This document shows, piece after piece, positions 25,763 through 34,088 of a DNA stretch of 36,577 bases. The notes under the pieces were generated by a model. It was not told the origin of the DNA. It saw only the letters and a program-made list of their open reading frames with translations, and searched no databases. Source of the DNA: Spirochaetia bacterium. GTDB taxonomy: Bacteria; Oederibacteriota; PGYV01; Palsa-1178. Each line of letters starts with the position of its first letter. Position 1 is the first letter of the stretch. The position numbers were made by a program, and so were the translations under genes. The stretch spans positions 1 to 36,577 of the forward strand of contig JAJFUW010000060.1 in the NCBI GenBank assembly GCA_021372235.1, in the 5' to 3' direction.

Positions 25763-28027
25763 ATGAACATCAATGAACTTCTCCATCTTATGATAGAAAA
25801 AAAGGCTTCGGATCTGCACCTCAAAGAAGGCAGGCCGCCCATCATGCGCGTGGACGGCAAACTGGCGGCCCTCGACATGGAAATACTGTCCCGCACGGAC
25901 ATGCGCGAAATGATGTACGCCATGATGGACGAGAAACAGCGCCGGAAATTTGAACTGACCAACGAGATGGACCTGGCATATAACCTCGAGGGTGTGGCTC
26001 GTTTCAGGGCGAACGCTTTCCAGCAGATGGGAAAGTACGAGGTGGTGTTGAGGGCGATACCCATAAAAATACCGACCATGGAGGAACTGATGCTGCCCTC
26101 GGCGCTCGCGGAGATAGCCCTGCTACCCAGAGGGCTTGTGCTGGTGACCGGGACCACGGGCAGCGGGAAATCCACAACTCTCGCATCCATGATAAATAAG
26201 GTCAACGAAAACTACGCGCATCACATAGTCACGATAGAGGACCCCGTAGAGTTCGTGCACCAGGACAAGCGTTCCAGCGTTTCCCAGAGGGAGGTAGGGC
26301 TGGATACGGAGAACTTCACCACGGCCCTAAAATACGTGCTCAGGCAGGACCCTGACGTCATACTCATCGGTGAAATGCGCGACGCGGAAACTGTCGCCAC
26401 CGCCATATCGGCGGCTGAGACCGGGCACATGGTATTTTCCACACTGCATACCATGGACACAATACAGACAATAAACAGGATACTTGATTTTTTTCCAAAG
26501 GAACAGCAGGGGCAGATCAGGATGCAGTTGGCAGGTGCGCTGCGTGCAGTGGTGTCGCTCAGGCTGATAGCGAAATCAGACGGAATGGGCAGGGTTCCGG
26601 CTGTGGAGATAATGGTGGTCACTCCCACGGTGCGCGGATACCTGGAGGACGGCAGGATAAACATGATAAAGGACCTTATAAAGGACGGGGCGCAGTCCGG
26701 AATGCAGACCTTTGACCAGGCCATCGTATCCCTGTATAAAAAAGGGCTGATATCCATGGAAGAGGCGAAGAAAAACGCCACATCCCAGCAGGAGATAGAC
26801 ATGGCTATGAAGGGCATCACTTCCAGCAAGGCTTCGGCCCAGTCCATACTGGACAATATGCTTAAGGAACAGTCGAAAAAGGAGTACCAGGCCGAGATTC
26901 GCACAGCAAAGGACATGGCATCCTCGGGCAGAGTCAAAGACGCGTTCGCTGCCTTTGAAAAATTGCGCAACAAATATCCGAACGATACAGAAATAGCCGA
27001 ACAGCTTGAAACGTTGCGGGCATCGGTAAACCGCGAGCAGTTCGGTACCAATGTAAAAGCCGTCATTTTGGACGGACTGGGCATCTATAAAAAGGGAAAT
27101 ATCAGGGGTGCGATAGTAAAGTGGCAGGAGGGGCTCTCGCTGGACCCGGAGAACGTTCAGTTGAAATCATATATAAAATCAGCGGAGGAGAGGCTGCAGG
27201 TCTCCGCCAAAATACCCGGAATGCTGGCGGAGGGAGTGGAGATATATAAAACCGGCCATGTTGAAGAGGCTATCCGGAAATGGCGGGAGATAATGCTGCT
27301 GGACCCGGCAAACGCGCAGGCTGAGTCCTACATAAAAAGTGCGGAACTGAAACTGAGGGAACTGCAGGTTAAAAAAGAGGTGGAAACGTTCCTGGTAAAG
27401 GGCAACGAGGAGAGCGCCAGGGGCAACCTGATGGAAGCGATAATACTGTACAAACGCGCGCTTGATATCAAACCCGATTCAAAGGATATACGGGCAGCGC
27501 TTGATAAGACTTACGCCGGCCTCATGAAAGAGGATTTTGGCAGCGATGTGGAGGCGGCCATTATCGCCGAGGCTTTTCAGAAAGGCATAGAAAAGCTCAT
27601 GCAGGAGGACTACATGGGCGTCATAAGGGAATGGAAGAAGACAATAGAAAAACGGCCGCTCGAGAAGAAACTGAAAAACTATGTGGAAAAGGCAAAGCAG
27701 CTTTTGAAACAGAGGATGGAAGAGTTGATGGAGCAGGTGGACGGGTATTACAGGGAAAAACGCATCGTGGAAGCCATGGCAACCCTCGATAAAATACTGA
27801 AAATAGACCCGGCGAACGAGTTTGCGTTGAAATACAAGCGCGATATTAAACCGTTAATGGACGAAGAGGTCTCAAGGGCATACACGGAGGCAATGCAGTT
27901 TTATACTGACAGCAGGCTGCAGGAGGCAAAAGAGCGTCTCATGCACGTGCTCAGGCTCGACCCCGGCCATCTGACAGCACGCAAGCGGCTGGAGGAAGTC
28001 AATGAAAGGCTGGCGGCCCTGGGATAA
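25763..28027 (+). CDS. PilT-family ATPase fused to a TPR tail
   Basis: A 754-aa protein, about twice the usual PilT length of 350-370. Residues 1-350 are a normal type IV pilus retraction ATPase: Walker A GTTGSGKST (130-138), Asp box IEDPVEF (158-164), Walker B DVILIGEMRD (198-207) and His box H222/H229. The PilT-like end is SGMQTFDQAIVSLY. Residues about 370-754 form TPR repeats of the type EAIRKWREIMLLDPANAQAE. It should act at the cytoplasmic base of a pilus or related machine, with the TPR tail docking a partner. The ATG has GAGGGG upstream. PilT or PilU subgroup is not decided. No pilin or pilus assembly gene lies nearby. Confidence 0.92.
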   Translation: MNINELLHLMIEKKASDLHLKEGRPPIMRVDGKLAALDMEILSRTDMREMMYAMMDEKQRRKFELTNEMDLAYNLEGVARFRANAFQQMGKYEVVLRAIPIKIPTMEELMLPSALAEIALLPRGLVLVTGTTGSGKSTTLASMINKVNENYAHHIVTIEDPVEFVHQDKRSSVSQREVGLDTENFTTALKYVLRQDPDVILIGEMRDAETVATAISAAETGHMVFSTLHTMDTIQTINRILDFFPKEQQGQIRMQLAGALRAVVSLRLIAKSDGMGRVPAVEIMVVTPTVRGYLEDGRINMIKDLIKDGAQSGMQTFDQAIVSLYKKGLISMEEAKKNATSQQEIDMAMKGITSSKASAQSILDNMLKEQSKKEYQAEIRTAKDMASSGRVKDAFAAFEKLRNKYPNDTEIAEQLETLRASVNREQFGTNVKAVILDGLGIYKKGNIRGAIVKWQEGLSLDPENVQLKSYIKSAEERLQVSAKIPGMLAEGVEIYKTGHVEEAIRKWREIMLLDPANAQAESYIKSAELKLRELQVKKEVETFLVKGNEESARGNLMEAIILYKRALDIKPDSKDIRAALDKTYAGLMKEDFGSDVEAAIIAEAFQKGIEKLMQEDYMGVIREWKKTIEKRPLEKKLKNYVEKAKQLLKQRMEELMEQVDGYYREKRIVEAMATLDKILKIDPANEFALKYKRDIKPLMDEEVSRAYTEAMQFYTDSRLQEAKERLMHVLRLDPGHLTARKRLEEVNERLAALG

Positions 28028-28030
28028 TCG

Positions 28031-28690
28031 ATGCTGAAAAAAATATTATACGGGATATTTACCGCTGTTTTTGTGGTGCTCTCTTTTTCCGCAGCCCTAC
28101 AGTTAGGCAACCTGGTCAGGGGGTACACCGCCAGCAGTTACCGCGAACTGGCTTTTTTCGCGGGTTTTGCCCTGTACCTGGTAATTCACTTCCTCCTGTA
28201 CAGGCCCGTTTTTGCCCATGTAATGGCGCATGAACTGACACACATGCTATGGGGGGCGGTATTTGGGGCCAAAACAAAATCCATCTACGTGTCAAAAGAC
28301 GGCGGCAAAGTCCTGATATCCAAATCCAACTTTTTAATATCACTGGCGCCATATTTTTTCCCCCTGTATGCCCTGTTCGCGCTCGGCATCTACGCAATCG
28401 CCAGGGATGAGCACCAGGTCTGGCTCGCGGGAGTTGTCGGGGCGGCGCTCGCTTTTCACATAGCGCTTACGATATTTTCGCTCACCACTTCTCAGACAGA
28501 CCTGAAGGAGGATTCAAATATAGTTTTTTCACTGGCTTTTGTGCTTTTTATGAACATGATAGTGATAGCGTTCATACTATCCGTTATCGCGGGCCCCAAA
28601 AAAGTTGAGTTTCCGCACTATCTCATGAGTGTATTCACGGGAGTTGCTGATATGGGTAAATGGGTAATAAACATGTTTAATAAAATATAG
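28031..28690 (+). CDS. Membrane protease-like protein with HExxH motif (M50-like)
   Basis: A 219-aa inner-membrane protein with about five hydrophobic segments. A zinc-binding HELTH motif (H67, E68, H71) lies at the edge of the second helix, and a following LAPYFFPL segment resembles the second conserved region of M50-like intramembrane proteases. A later TDLKEDSN segment lies near where M50 members have their third metal ligand. It may be a zinc-dependent intramembrane protease, but its substrate is unknown. It starts 3 bases after the PilT-TPR gene and is probably co-transcribed with it. The upstream site GGGATAAT is weak. Confidence 0.7.
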   Translation: MLKKILYGIFTAVFVVLSFSAALQLGNLVRGYTASSYRELAFFAGFALYLVIHFLLYRPVFAHVMAHELTHMLWGAVFGAKTKSIYVSKDGGKVLISKSNFLISLAPYFFPLYALFALGIYAIARDEHQVWLAGVVGAALAFHIALTIFSLTTSQTDLKEDSNIVFSLAFVLFMNMIVIAFILSVIAGPKKVEFPHYLMSVFTGVADMGKWVINMFNKI

Positions 28691-28813
28691 CACTTTTAAT
28701 CATAAAAGACCGAAAATATTCCGCACGGCGGGCAAAATCAGCGCTGTCAGTAAAACGCAGGATTTATCCTATTTGTGCCAAAAAACGGACAGCACTGAAT
28801 TTTCAGAGTAAAC

Positions 28814-30505
28814 CTACCACTCAAGTTTTTGTTTCTGCAGTTCCAGGTACTCCTTTGTAATCTTCTCCATATTGTTTTTTGCATCTTTGCTTTCCGGGTC
28901 GATTTTCAGCAGGTCTTTCCATGCCTGTATGGACCCTTCAAAATCGCCTTTTGAATACAGCAATACTGCCCTGTTAAAAATGGAAGATTTCTGTTTTTCC
29001 AGGGAGGATTTTTTTTCTGTTTCCGCGACCTCGATCTTTTTAATCTTGTCCTGCGCCTGTTTGATGTAGTTGTATACCTGGCGCTGCAGCGGGGAGGCTT
29101 TGATTACCTGGTCCCATTCACTTATGGCTTTTTCATAATTGCCGGCGGCATAATTGTTCAGTCCGCTCTCGAAATGCTGCCTGATTACGGCCTTGTTGCC
29201 CTCTTCGATACCGAGGTTATTCTCGCCGAGGGTTCTGATGAGTTCCTGGGCGCGTGCAAATTGTGTTTTAGCGGAGGAGTTTTCCGGATCCAGGTCGAGG
29301 ACGTTCTTTAATGAGACCAGAGCGTCAATATACAGGTTTTCCTTCATTAATCGGTCCGCGTCGCGCATATAAGCCTGTATCCTCGATTTTTTTAACAACT
29401 CATCAACCTGATTGCGGAGCCTGATAAAATCCGGATAATACGGGTCCCACACGAGCGCTTTGTCGACTGTCGTACGCGCGTTCTCGTAGGAACCCAGCAT
29501 TATATCCATTTCTATCCATTCCTTATATTTTTGGATTGTTTCACGTTTAATCTTTTCTATGAGTTCGTTCTTGACCATGGCTTCCCGGGCCACAAGGCTG
29601 GATTCCATCTGCCTTATGTTATCGCCGAAACTATAAGAAACGGAAAATTTATGCAACAGGGCGATGTCGCCTGTTACAAGGGCATAATCGATTTCGGCGC
29701 CAAATATGGACAGCGTAGCTCCCGCGGCGAATCCAAGACCTGATATGCCTGCGCGCAGGCTGTACATATCATACAACGAGTACTCGGCACCTGCCGAGAA
29801 TAAATATGTTCCGTATTCTGCCAGTGAGGCATTTGCGGATAACCTCAGGGTGCTTTTTTTCTCGCCGGGGAACATATGTTCCCAGCCTATGCCGATTTTG
29901 CCTGTCATTGGCATGGAGTCCTGTGATGATCCCGAACCATAGTCAAACACGGGTTTTACAAGATTGTCGGCGGAAACGGAAATACCGATATCGAGCGGAA
30001 GCGTCAGCATCAGGCCGGCATCAATGCCGGCGGACCCGAAACTCTTATGGTAGAAAGAGTGGTTCAGGTATTTTATTGAGGCACCCGCGCTCAAATAAGG
30101 AAGCAATGTAATACCGTATGAAACATAGTAGGATGCGTAACTGTCGCTGAATGAAGATACAAGTATGTTATTGGCGTCACGTTCTTCGATGCTGCCGGCG
30201 TCCAGCGTCAGCGCCGAAACAGAGAGTGTCCCCCTGTCAAAGAATGGAACCGCGTAAGTTACGGCTCCCAGCAAGCCGGATTCATACAGGTTGTAGTAGG
30301 TCATGCCTATCCGCTGGCGCGCGACAAAAGCAAGGCGTGCCGGATTTGAGAATTGCGCAAACCCGTCCTCTATGAATGGCGCATATGCTCCGGCCATGCC
30401 GGCGTCTTTTATTCCGATTGATCCGGTATAGGGAACATCATTTGCAAAGGAAATTGCGGCAAAAACAGAGATGAGAGCGAGTGCCGGTATGGGTGTTTTT
30501 TTCAT
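28814..30505 (-). CDS. PorV-like outer-membrane barrel fused to TPR repeats
   Basis: About 563 aa. A signal peptide (about 1-22) precedes a PorV-like barrel (about 23-305), whose opening motif GIKDAGMAGAYAPFIEDGFA is followed by FSNPA. The remainder (about 310-563) is soluble, partly coiled-coil and TPR-like, with EKAISEWDQVIKASP and EGSIQAWKDLLKIDPESK. The TPRs closely resemble those on the PilT protein at 25763. They would lie in the periplasm if the barrel orientation is usual. The ATG at 30505 has AAAGGCGG upstream; a TTG one codon earlier (30508) is possible. It follows the FlgD-like gene by about 10 bases, making a second cargo-barrel pair. Confidence 0.8.
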   Translation of the reverse strand: MKKTPIPALALISVFAAISFANDVPYTGSIGIKDAGMAGAYAPFIEDGFAQFSNPARLAFVARQRIGMTYYNLYESGLLGAVTYAVPFFDRGTLSVSALTLDAGSIEERDANNILVSSFSDSYASYYVSYGITLLPYLSAGASIKYLNHSFYHKSFGSAGIDAGLMLTLPLDIGISVSADNLVKPVFDYGSGSSQDSMPMTGKIGIGWEHMFPGEKKSTLRLSANASLAEYGTYLFSAGAEYSLYDMYSLRAGISGLGFAAGATLSIFGAEIDYALVTGDIALLHKFSVSYSFGDNIRQMESSLVAREAMVKNELIEKIKRETIQKYKEWIEMDIMLGSYENARTTVDKALVWDPYYPDFIRLRNQVDELLKKSRIQAYMRDADRLMKENLYIDALVSLKNVLDLDPENSSAKTQFARAQELIRTLGENNLGIEEGNKAVIRQHFESGLNNYAAGNYEKAISEWDQVIKASPLQRQVYNYIKQAQDKIKKIEVAETEKKSSLEKQKSSIFNRAVLLYSKGDFEGSIQAWKDLLKIDPESKDAKNNMEKITKEYLELQKQKLEW

Positions 30506-30518
30506 CAATTTTCCGCCT

Positions 30519-32882
30519 TTATTTTATATAAGTTATTTTTCTTACAATGGTTTCTGTTTTTGCCGAACCTGTCTTTTCTATTTTTACCAGGTAAGTCCCG
30601 GCTATTATGCTCCTGCCGGAGGAGTCCGAACCGTCCCAGGTGTCTTCGTCATGTGACCCGGGGTTCTTTTGGACGGAATCAATGACGGTTTTTATGAACC
30701 TGCCGGACAGGTCGTATATTTTAATCGTGATGTCAGAAGAAGCATCCAGGTAATACGCAAGCCTGGCGTATGAGCCCTTTTTAAATGGATTTGGATAAGT
30801 TGAGAATGATAGCGAATCAGATGTACCTGCCAGTACGCCGTTCCCGGAGAACATGGGGAAAGAGTAACCGGATGCGGCATTGCCAAAAACATCCCTTGCC
30901 GGATCATTGTCCTGGAAGGCAAAAATCGAACCGGAATCCAGAGATATCCGGCAGGAAGATGATGAAGGGTCCGGCAGGACGTCCAGATATACTGAAATAG
31001 TGCTTGTTAACGGCATCGCGGGTATGGTAACAGGGGATGGAAAAGCCATGTATATACGGCTGCCGGACGGTGACGAAACCACTGAAGTGACACCGGCACA
31101 GGCAATTTTTAGGGTTGATACGGTTGCGGCAAAATCAACCGCGCCGCCTGATGAATCACGGGCCGTCAGCGTAAGCCCCTTAATGAGGATGTTGCCGTTA
31201 CCGAAAGAAAGCGGCGATGACAGAGTGATATCCATTGCATGGATGTTTTGCTGGCCCGTATAAATGTTAGGAGCCATCAGCGGGTTGACCGATACCAGGA
31301 AAGAACTTGAGAGCAGGGCAAGCGGGGAGACATAGGGCATTGATACGGCAGGGTTGACTGCGGCAGCATAGAGGGAGTTTTTATCCCTGCAGTTAATGTC
31401 GGACGCACTGTTAACGGATACCCTGAAGTTGTTTACAACCGTCGATATGGAAATATCCGCCGAGACCACAACGGTCACTCCTGAAGCGGCAGGGATTATG
31501 GCCGTGTTGGAAAGCGAAAAAGTAACCGCATTCCCGGAGGACTCGATGTTATCGGATAGTTTGACGCGGTATTTGACGGTTCCGCTGGAATCTGTCAGGG
31601 CAATCCTGGAAAACAGATCTTTTGGAATAATTGGAGCATTGTTGTTGTCGGTGATGTGGAGTTTTAGGTTGTAAAGTTCGGCTGAAGCCGAAGTGGAATT
31701 ACCCGGATTTTCAAGGTAGATGGATATCAATTCAACGTTTGTCGCACCTTTGTTTATGTAGCGCGGATCCGGGCCCGTCAGATAATAGTAACTGTTTATA
31801 GAATTACAGGCGCTGACAAGTTTTGAAAAATTCGAATACATGGGGAAACCCGTCGGGTCGGCGGATGAAGCGGAAACACTCACAGGCTTCATAGTGTAAG
31901 AATCAACCGCGTTCACACAGGGCGCGGAGTCCAGACTGAGGACAAAGTCCGCGGCCGGAGGGGCTGTGTCAGCCAGCGTGATTATGACGTTTGCCTGTAC
32001 GGTAACGCCTGCCGGGACATCCAGAAGAGAGAGCGGGATATTCAGCGGCACGGCGCCTCCGGGCATAAGCGCATGTGTTATTTCACCGTATTTTGTTCCC
32101 TGCTCCTTGTCCGTTATTTTTATGGTGGCAAGTATTGAAGCCGGCGCCAGGACAGCCCCGGGAGAAGGGTATGCCTCAACTGTTATGGTAAGGTTCCTGA
32201 CGTTGATGTCCGCGGATGACTGCGGCGAGTTGTTGTAAAAAATAATATCACACGGGATTACGTTGTTTGACTGGCCGGTTGATACAAAAGGCTGCATGGA
32301 ACCGGGAACGTGGGATACCAAAAGTTCTCCGGCCGGGGTAATATCGGTAACCAGGAGGACCGGAGGCACCCCGGGCTCGTCCGATGATGAAACTCCGGGA
32401 GCGTTGGCAAAGACAAGGGAATCGGTCTGCATCTCAATCGTTCCAAAAACCGGTGAATCAGCGATGTCAACGGTTATCCAGAGCCCTGAACCATCGGCAA
32501 CTGCCAATGAAAAAACGTTGTCCCATGTATTAACGCCGGATGAAACGAGGGTTGTGACATACACCGCTGAAAAGGTGTCAAATTCGGGACTATCAACGGC
32601 CATGTACCATAGTTTAACCCCGTGCTGTGCTATAGATGATGGTTCGTCCGCAGCGCCGGCGTACCAGGAATCAAGTGTGTTTTTTACACCGGCTTGCGTA
32701 AGCACATCCCCGCCGGGTGCGTTGATTGAAATGTGAAGTACCGGATTATCTTTTAAAGTTGCCTCCAGATATTGCCCTGAATATCCAAACGGTTCCACGG
32801 TAACCGATGTGGCGGCGGAAAACAGGGAATGGAACGGAGACAGACAAAAAAATAGCATTAGAAATATTTTTCTAGTTTTCAT
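30519..32882 (-). CDS. Large secreted protein with FlgD-like C-terminal domain
   Basis: An exported 787-aa protein with a signal peptide (about 1-22), a Ser/Thr/Val-rich middle of repeated beta-sandwich domains, and a C-terminal domain (about 695-787). That domain has the FlgD-like or sorting-like pattern TYPNPFKKGSYARL, IKIYDLSGRFIKTV, TWDGSDSSGRSIIAGTYLVK and a basic end (VRKITYIK). Short repeats in the middle share the pattern of alternating strand and ITLADTAPPAADF-like loops. The start ATG follows GAGGAGT on the - strand. It is the upstream gene of an operon with the PorV-TPR protein, and a promoter is seen at 32918-32946. It is probably surface-anchored or released; the ligand is unknown. 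Confidence 0.78.
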   Translation of the reverse strand: MKTRKIFLMLFFCLSPFHSLFSAATSVTVEPFGYSGQYLEATLKDNPVLHISINAPGGDVLTQAGVKNTLDSWYAGAADEPSSIAQHGVKLWYMAVDSPEFDTFSAVYVTTLVSSGVNTWDNVFSLAVADGSGLWITVDIADSPVFGTIEMQTDSLVFANAPGVSSSDEPGVPPVLLVTDITPAGELLVSHVPGSMQPFVSTGQSNNVIPCDIIFYNNSPQSSADINVRNLTITVEAYPSPGAVLAPASILATIKITDKEQGTKYGEITHALMPGGAVPLNIPLSLLDVPAGVTVQANVIITLADTAPPAADFVLSLDSAPCVNAVDSYTMKPVSVSASSADPTGFPMYSNFSKLVSACNSINSYYYLTGPDPRYINKGATNVELISIYLENPGNSTSASAELYNLKLHITDNNNAPIIPKDLFSRIALTDSSGTVKYRVKLSDNIESSGNAVTFSLSNTAIIPAASGVTVVVSADISISTVVNNFRVSVNSASDINCRDKNSLYAAAVNPAVSMPYVSPLALLSSSFLVSVNPLMAPNIYTGQQNIHAMDITLSSPLSFGNGNILIKGLTLTARDSSGGAVDFAATVSTLKIACAGVTSVVSSPSGSRIYMAFPSPVTIPAMPLTSTISVYLDVLPDPSSSSCRISLDSGSIFAFQDNDPARDVFGNAASGYSFPMFSGNGVLAGTSDSLSFSTYPNPFKKGSYARLAYYLDASSDITIKIYDLSGRFIKTVIDSVQKNPGSHDEDTWDGSDSSGRSIIAGTYLVKIEKTGSAKTETIVRKITYIK

Positions 32883-32917
32883 ATGACTCCTCGGAATTTT
32901 TTTTGTCCTTTTGTTAA

Positions 32918-32946
32918 ATTATAGTTTAAGGAATTACAAAAGTAAA
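32918..32946 (-). promoter_or_regulatory. Sigma-70 promoter for the - strand FlgD-like gene
   Basis: On the - strand TTTACT (32946-32941) and TATAAT (32923-32918) are separated by 17 bases, about 36 bases before the ATG at 32882. Confidence 0.55.
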
Positions 32947-33141
32947 GGTTAAAAAATGGGTTTAAAAAATGGTAAAAAAGAAAGATAGAAATACAAAAAA
33001 TCGACATAAATAGAAATTTCATTTCCACTATGTGAAACCGCAGTCTATTGTATGGCTTGGACGGTATAATAACTATATATGGTATTTTTTTAGCCATATT
33101 TTTAAGGATAAATATATCAAAATTTGTAGATGATTTGATTT

Positions 33142-33173
33142 ACTTGACAATACTGTTGTCAAGTAGGTATAAT
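33142..33173 (+). promoter_or_regulatory. Promoter with HAIR-like operator before the HspR-like gene
   Basis: TTGACA (33144-33149) and TATAAT (33168-33173) are both exact consensus with an 18-base spacer. Overlapping the -35 box and spacer is a perfect inverted repeat, ACTTGACAA-TACTG-TTGTCAAGT (33142-33164). Written as CTTGACA-N7-TGTCAAG it resembles the HspR operator HAIR, CTTGAGT-N7-ACTCAAG. MerR-family regulators commonly bind in such a spacer. The gene it serves encodes an HspR-like MerR protein, about 225 bases downstream, so autoregulation is likely but inferred. Confidence 0.7.
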
Positions 33174-33397
33174 TAAATATGTAATGATTTGCAGATAAAA
33201 AGAGTATTGATTTTTGGACTATTGCAGACAGGCAAAGTGATTTTTTTAGTTGCGTTTAATTTAAGGAGGATTCGTCCGGGATAGTGTTATAAACTAAAAA
33301 CAGGTTTTCGCAATGTAAAGAACAAATAGCACAATAGAACCATGCTTTATGGCAGTATGATTTATATTTTAAAGCGGCGGTAAAAAAATATGGAGGC

Positions 33398-33691
33398 TTG
33401 AACATGTCAAACGGGGAAAATGTTGTGTTGAGCGAAAAACAAGAGAAATCAGGAAGCAAGCAGATTTATACTATTAATGAAGTGGCGCTCATGCTGAATG
33501 TCCATCAGCAGACGTTACGCAACTGGGAGAGAAAAAAGGTGATAGTCCCCCTGCGCGCGGGTTCCCGCAGGATATACACCCATGAACATATTGAATTGTG
33601 TAAAAAGATAAAAGAATACTCGGGGAAAGGAGTGCCGCTCAAGTGCATAAAAATGCTGATGGAAAAAATACAGGGAGGAACACATGGCTAA
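33398..33691 (+). CDS. HspR-like MerR-family transcriptional regulator
   Basis: A short 97-aa DNA-binding protein. A flexible N-terminus (1-19) precedes a MerR-type winged helix-turn-helix at about 20-90: IYTINEVALMLNVHQQTLRN, then WERKKVIVPLRAGSRRIYT and HIELCKKIKE. The closest shape is HspR, the repressor of heat-shock genes, because of HQQTLRNWERKKVI, the RR before YT and the GVPLKCIKMLME end. A ligand-binding dimer helix is short or absent, as in HspR. The ATG has GGAGG upstream. It is the first gene after a promoter containing a HAIR-like inverted repeat and overlaps the ComFB gene by 8 bases. No chaperone gene is in the window, so its targets may be different ones. Confidence 0.82.
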   Translation: MNMSNGENVVLSEKQEKSGSKQIYTINEVALMLNVHQQTLRNWERKKVIVPLRAGSRRIYTHEHIELCKKIKEYSGKGVPLKCIKMLMEKIQGGTHG

Positions 33692-34049
33692 AAAGTCCGG
33701 TAAGAAGACCGTGAAAAAAATAATGAAGAAAGCGGTAAAAAATAAGCCTGCAAAAAGCGCCGCGTCAGCCGTGCCGCGGGAAATAGTACTGAAAAATTAC
33801 ATGGAAGACATTGTAAAAAGAAACCTTGACGACCAACTGCAAGCAAGGTCCGATATATGCGGTTGCTCCAGGTGCAGGATGGATATTTTTGCCTACTCCC
33901 TGAACCACCTGCCTCCGAAATATGTAGTCTCTGGGAAGGGGCATATATTCACGAAATTGCAGGAGATGGAGATGCAGTTTAACGCTGATGTTACAAGGGA
34001 AGTGTATAAGGCGGTTGAGTTTATCAGAACCCACAAACGGCATGAATAA
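33684..34049 (+). CDS. ComFB-family protein
   Basis: A 121-aa protein. The first 30 residues are very Lys/Ala rich and probably disordered. Residues about 35-118 match the late competence protein ComFB: NYMEDIVKRNLDDQL, then CGCSRCRMDIFAYSLNHLPP with C59, C61 and C64, and KYVVSGKGHIF. ComFB-domain proteins have been reported to bind cyclic dinucleotides such as c-di-GMP in cyanobacteria and to influence motility and pili. Whether this one does is inference. The ATG overlaps the HspR-like gene by 8 bases with GGGAGG upstream, so both are translated together. A pilus ATPase gene (25763) elsewhere in the window makes a motility role conceivable. Confidence 0.85.
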   Translation: MAKKSGKKTVKKIMKKAVKNKPAKSAASAVPREIVLKNYMEDIVKRNLDDQLQARSDICGCSRCRMDIFAYSLNHLPPKYVVSGKGHIFTKLQEMEMQFNADVTREVYKAVEFIRTHKRHE

Positions 34050-34088
34050 ATAATTGCACTCCCTGTTTTAGTAAAGGTGACGGGAAAT

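Larger units (their letters stand above)
32883..33397. other. Divergent regulatory region with two promoters
   Basis: This 515-bp AT-rich gap carries a leftward promoter (32918-32946) near its left end and a near-consensus rightward promoter with an operator-like inverted repeat (33142-33173) in the middle. The remaining 220 bases before the HspR-like gene form a long leader. It contains a purine-rich AAGGAGG at about 33263 that serves no recognisable open frame. No gene is visible in it. Confidence 0.5.

Noticed and set aside
32583-32736. + strand frames opposite the FlgD-like gene
   Set aside because: These are antisense shadows of a long gene with signal peptide and a recognised C-terminal domain.
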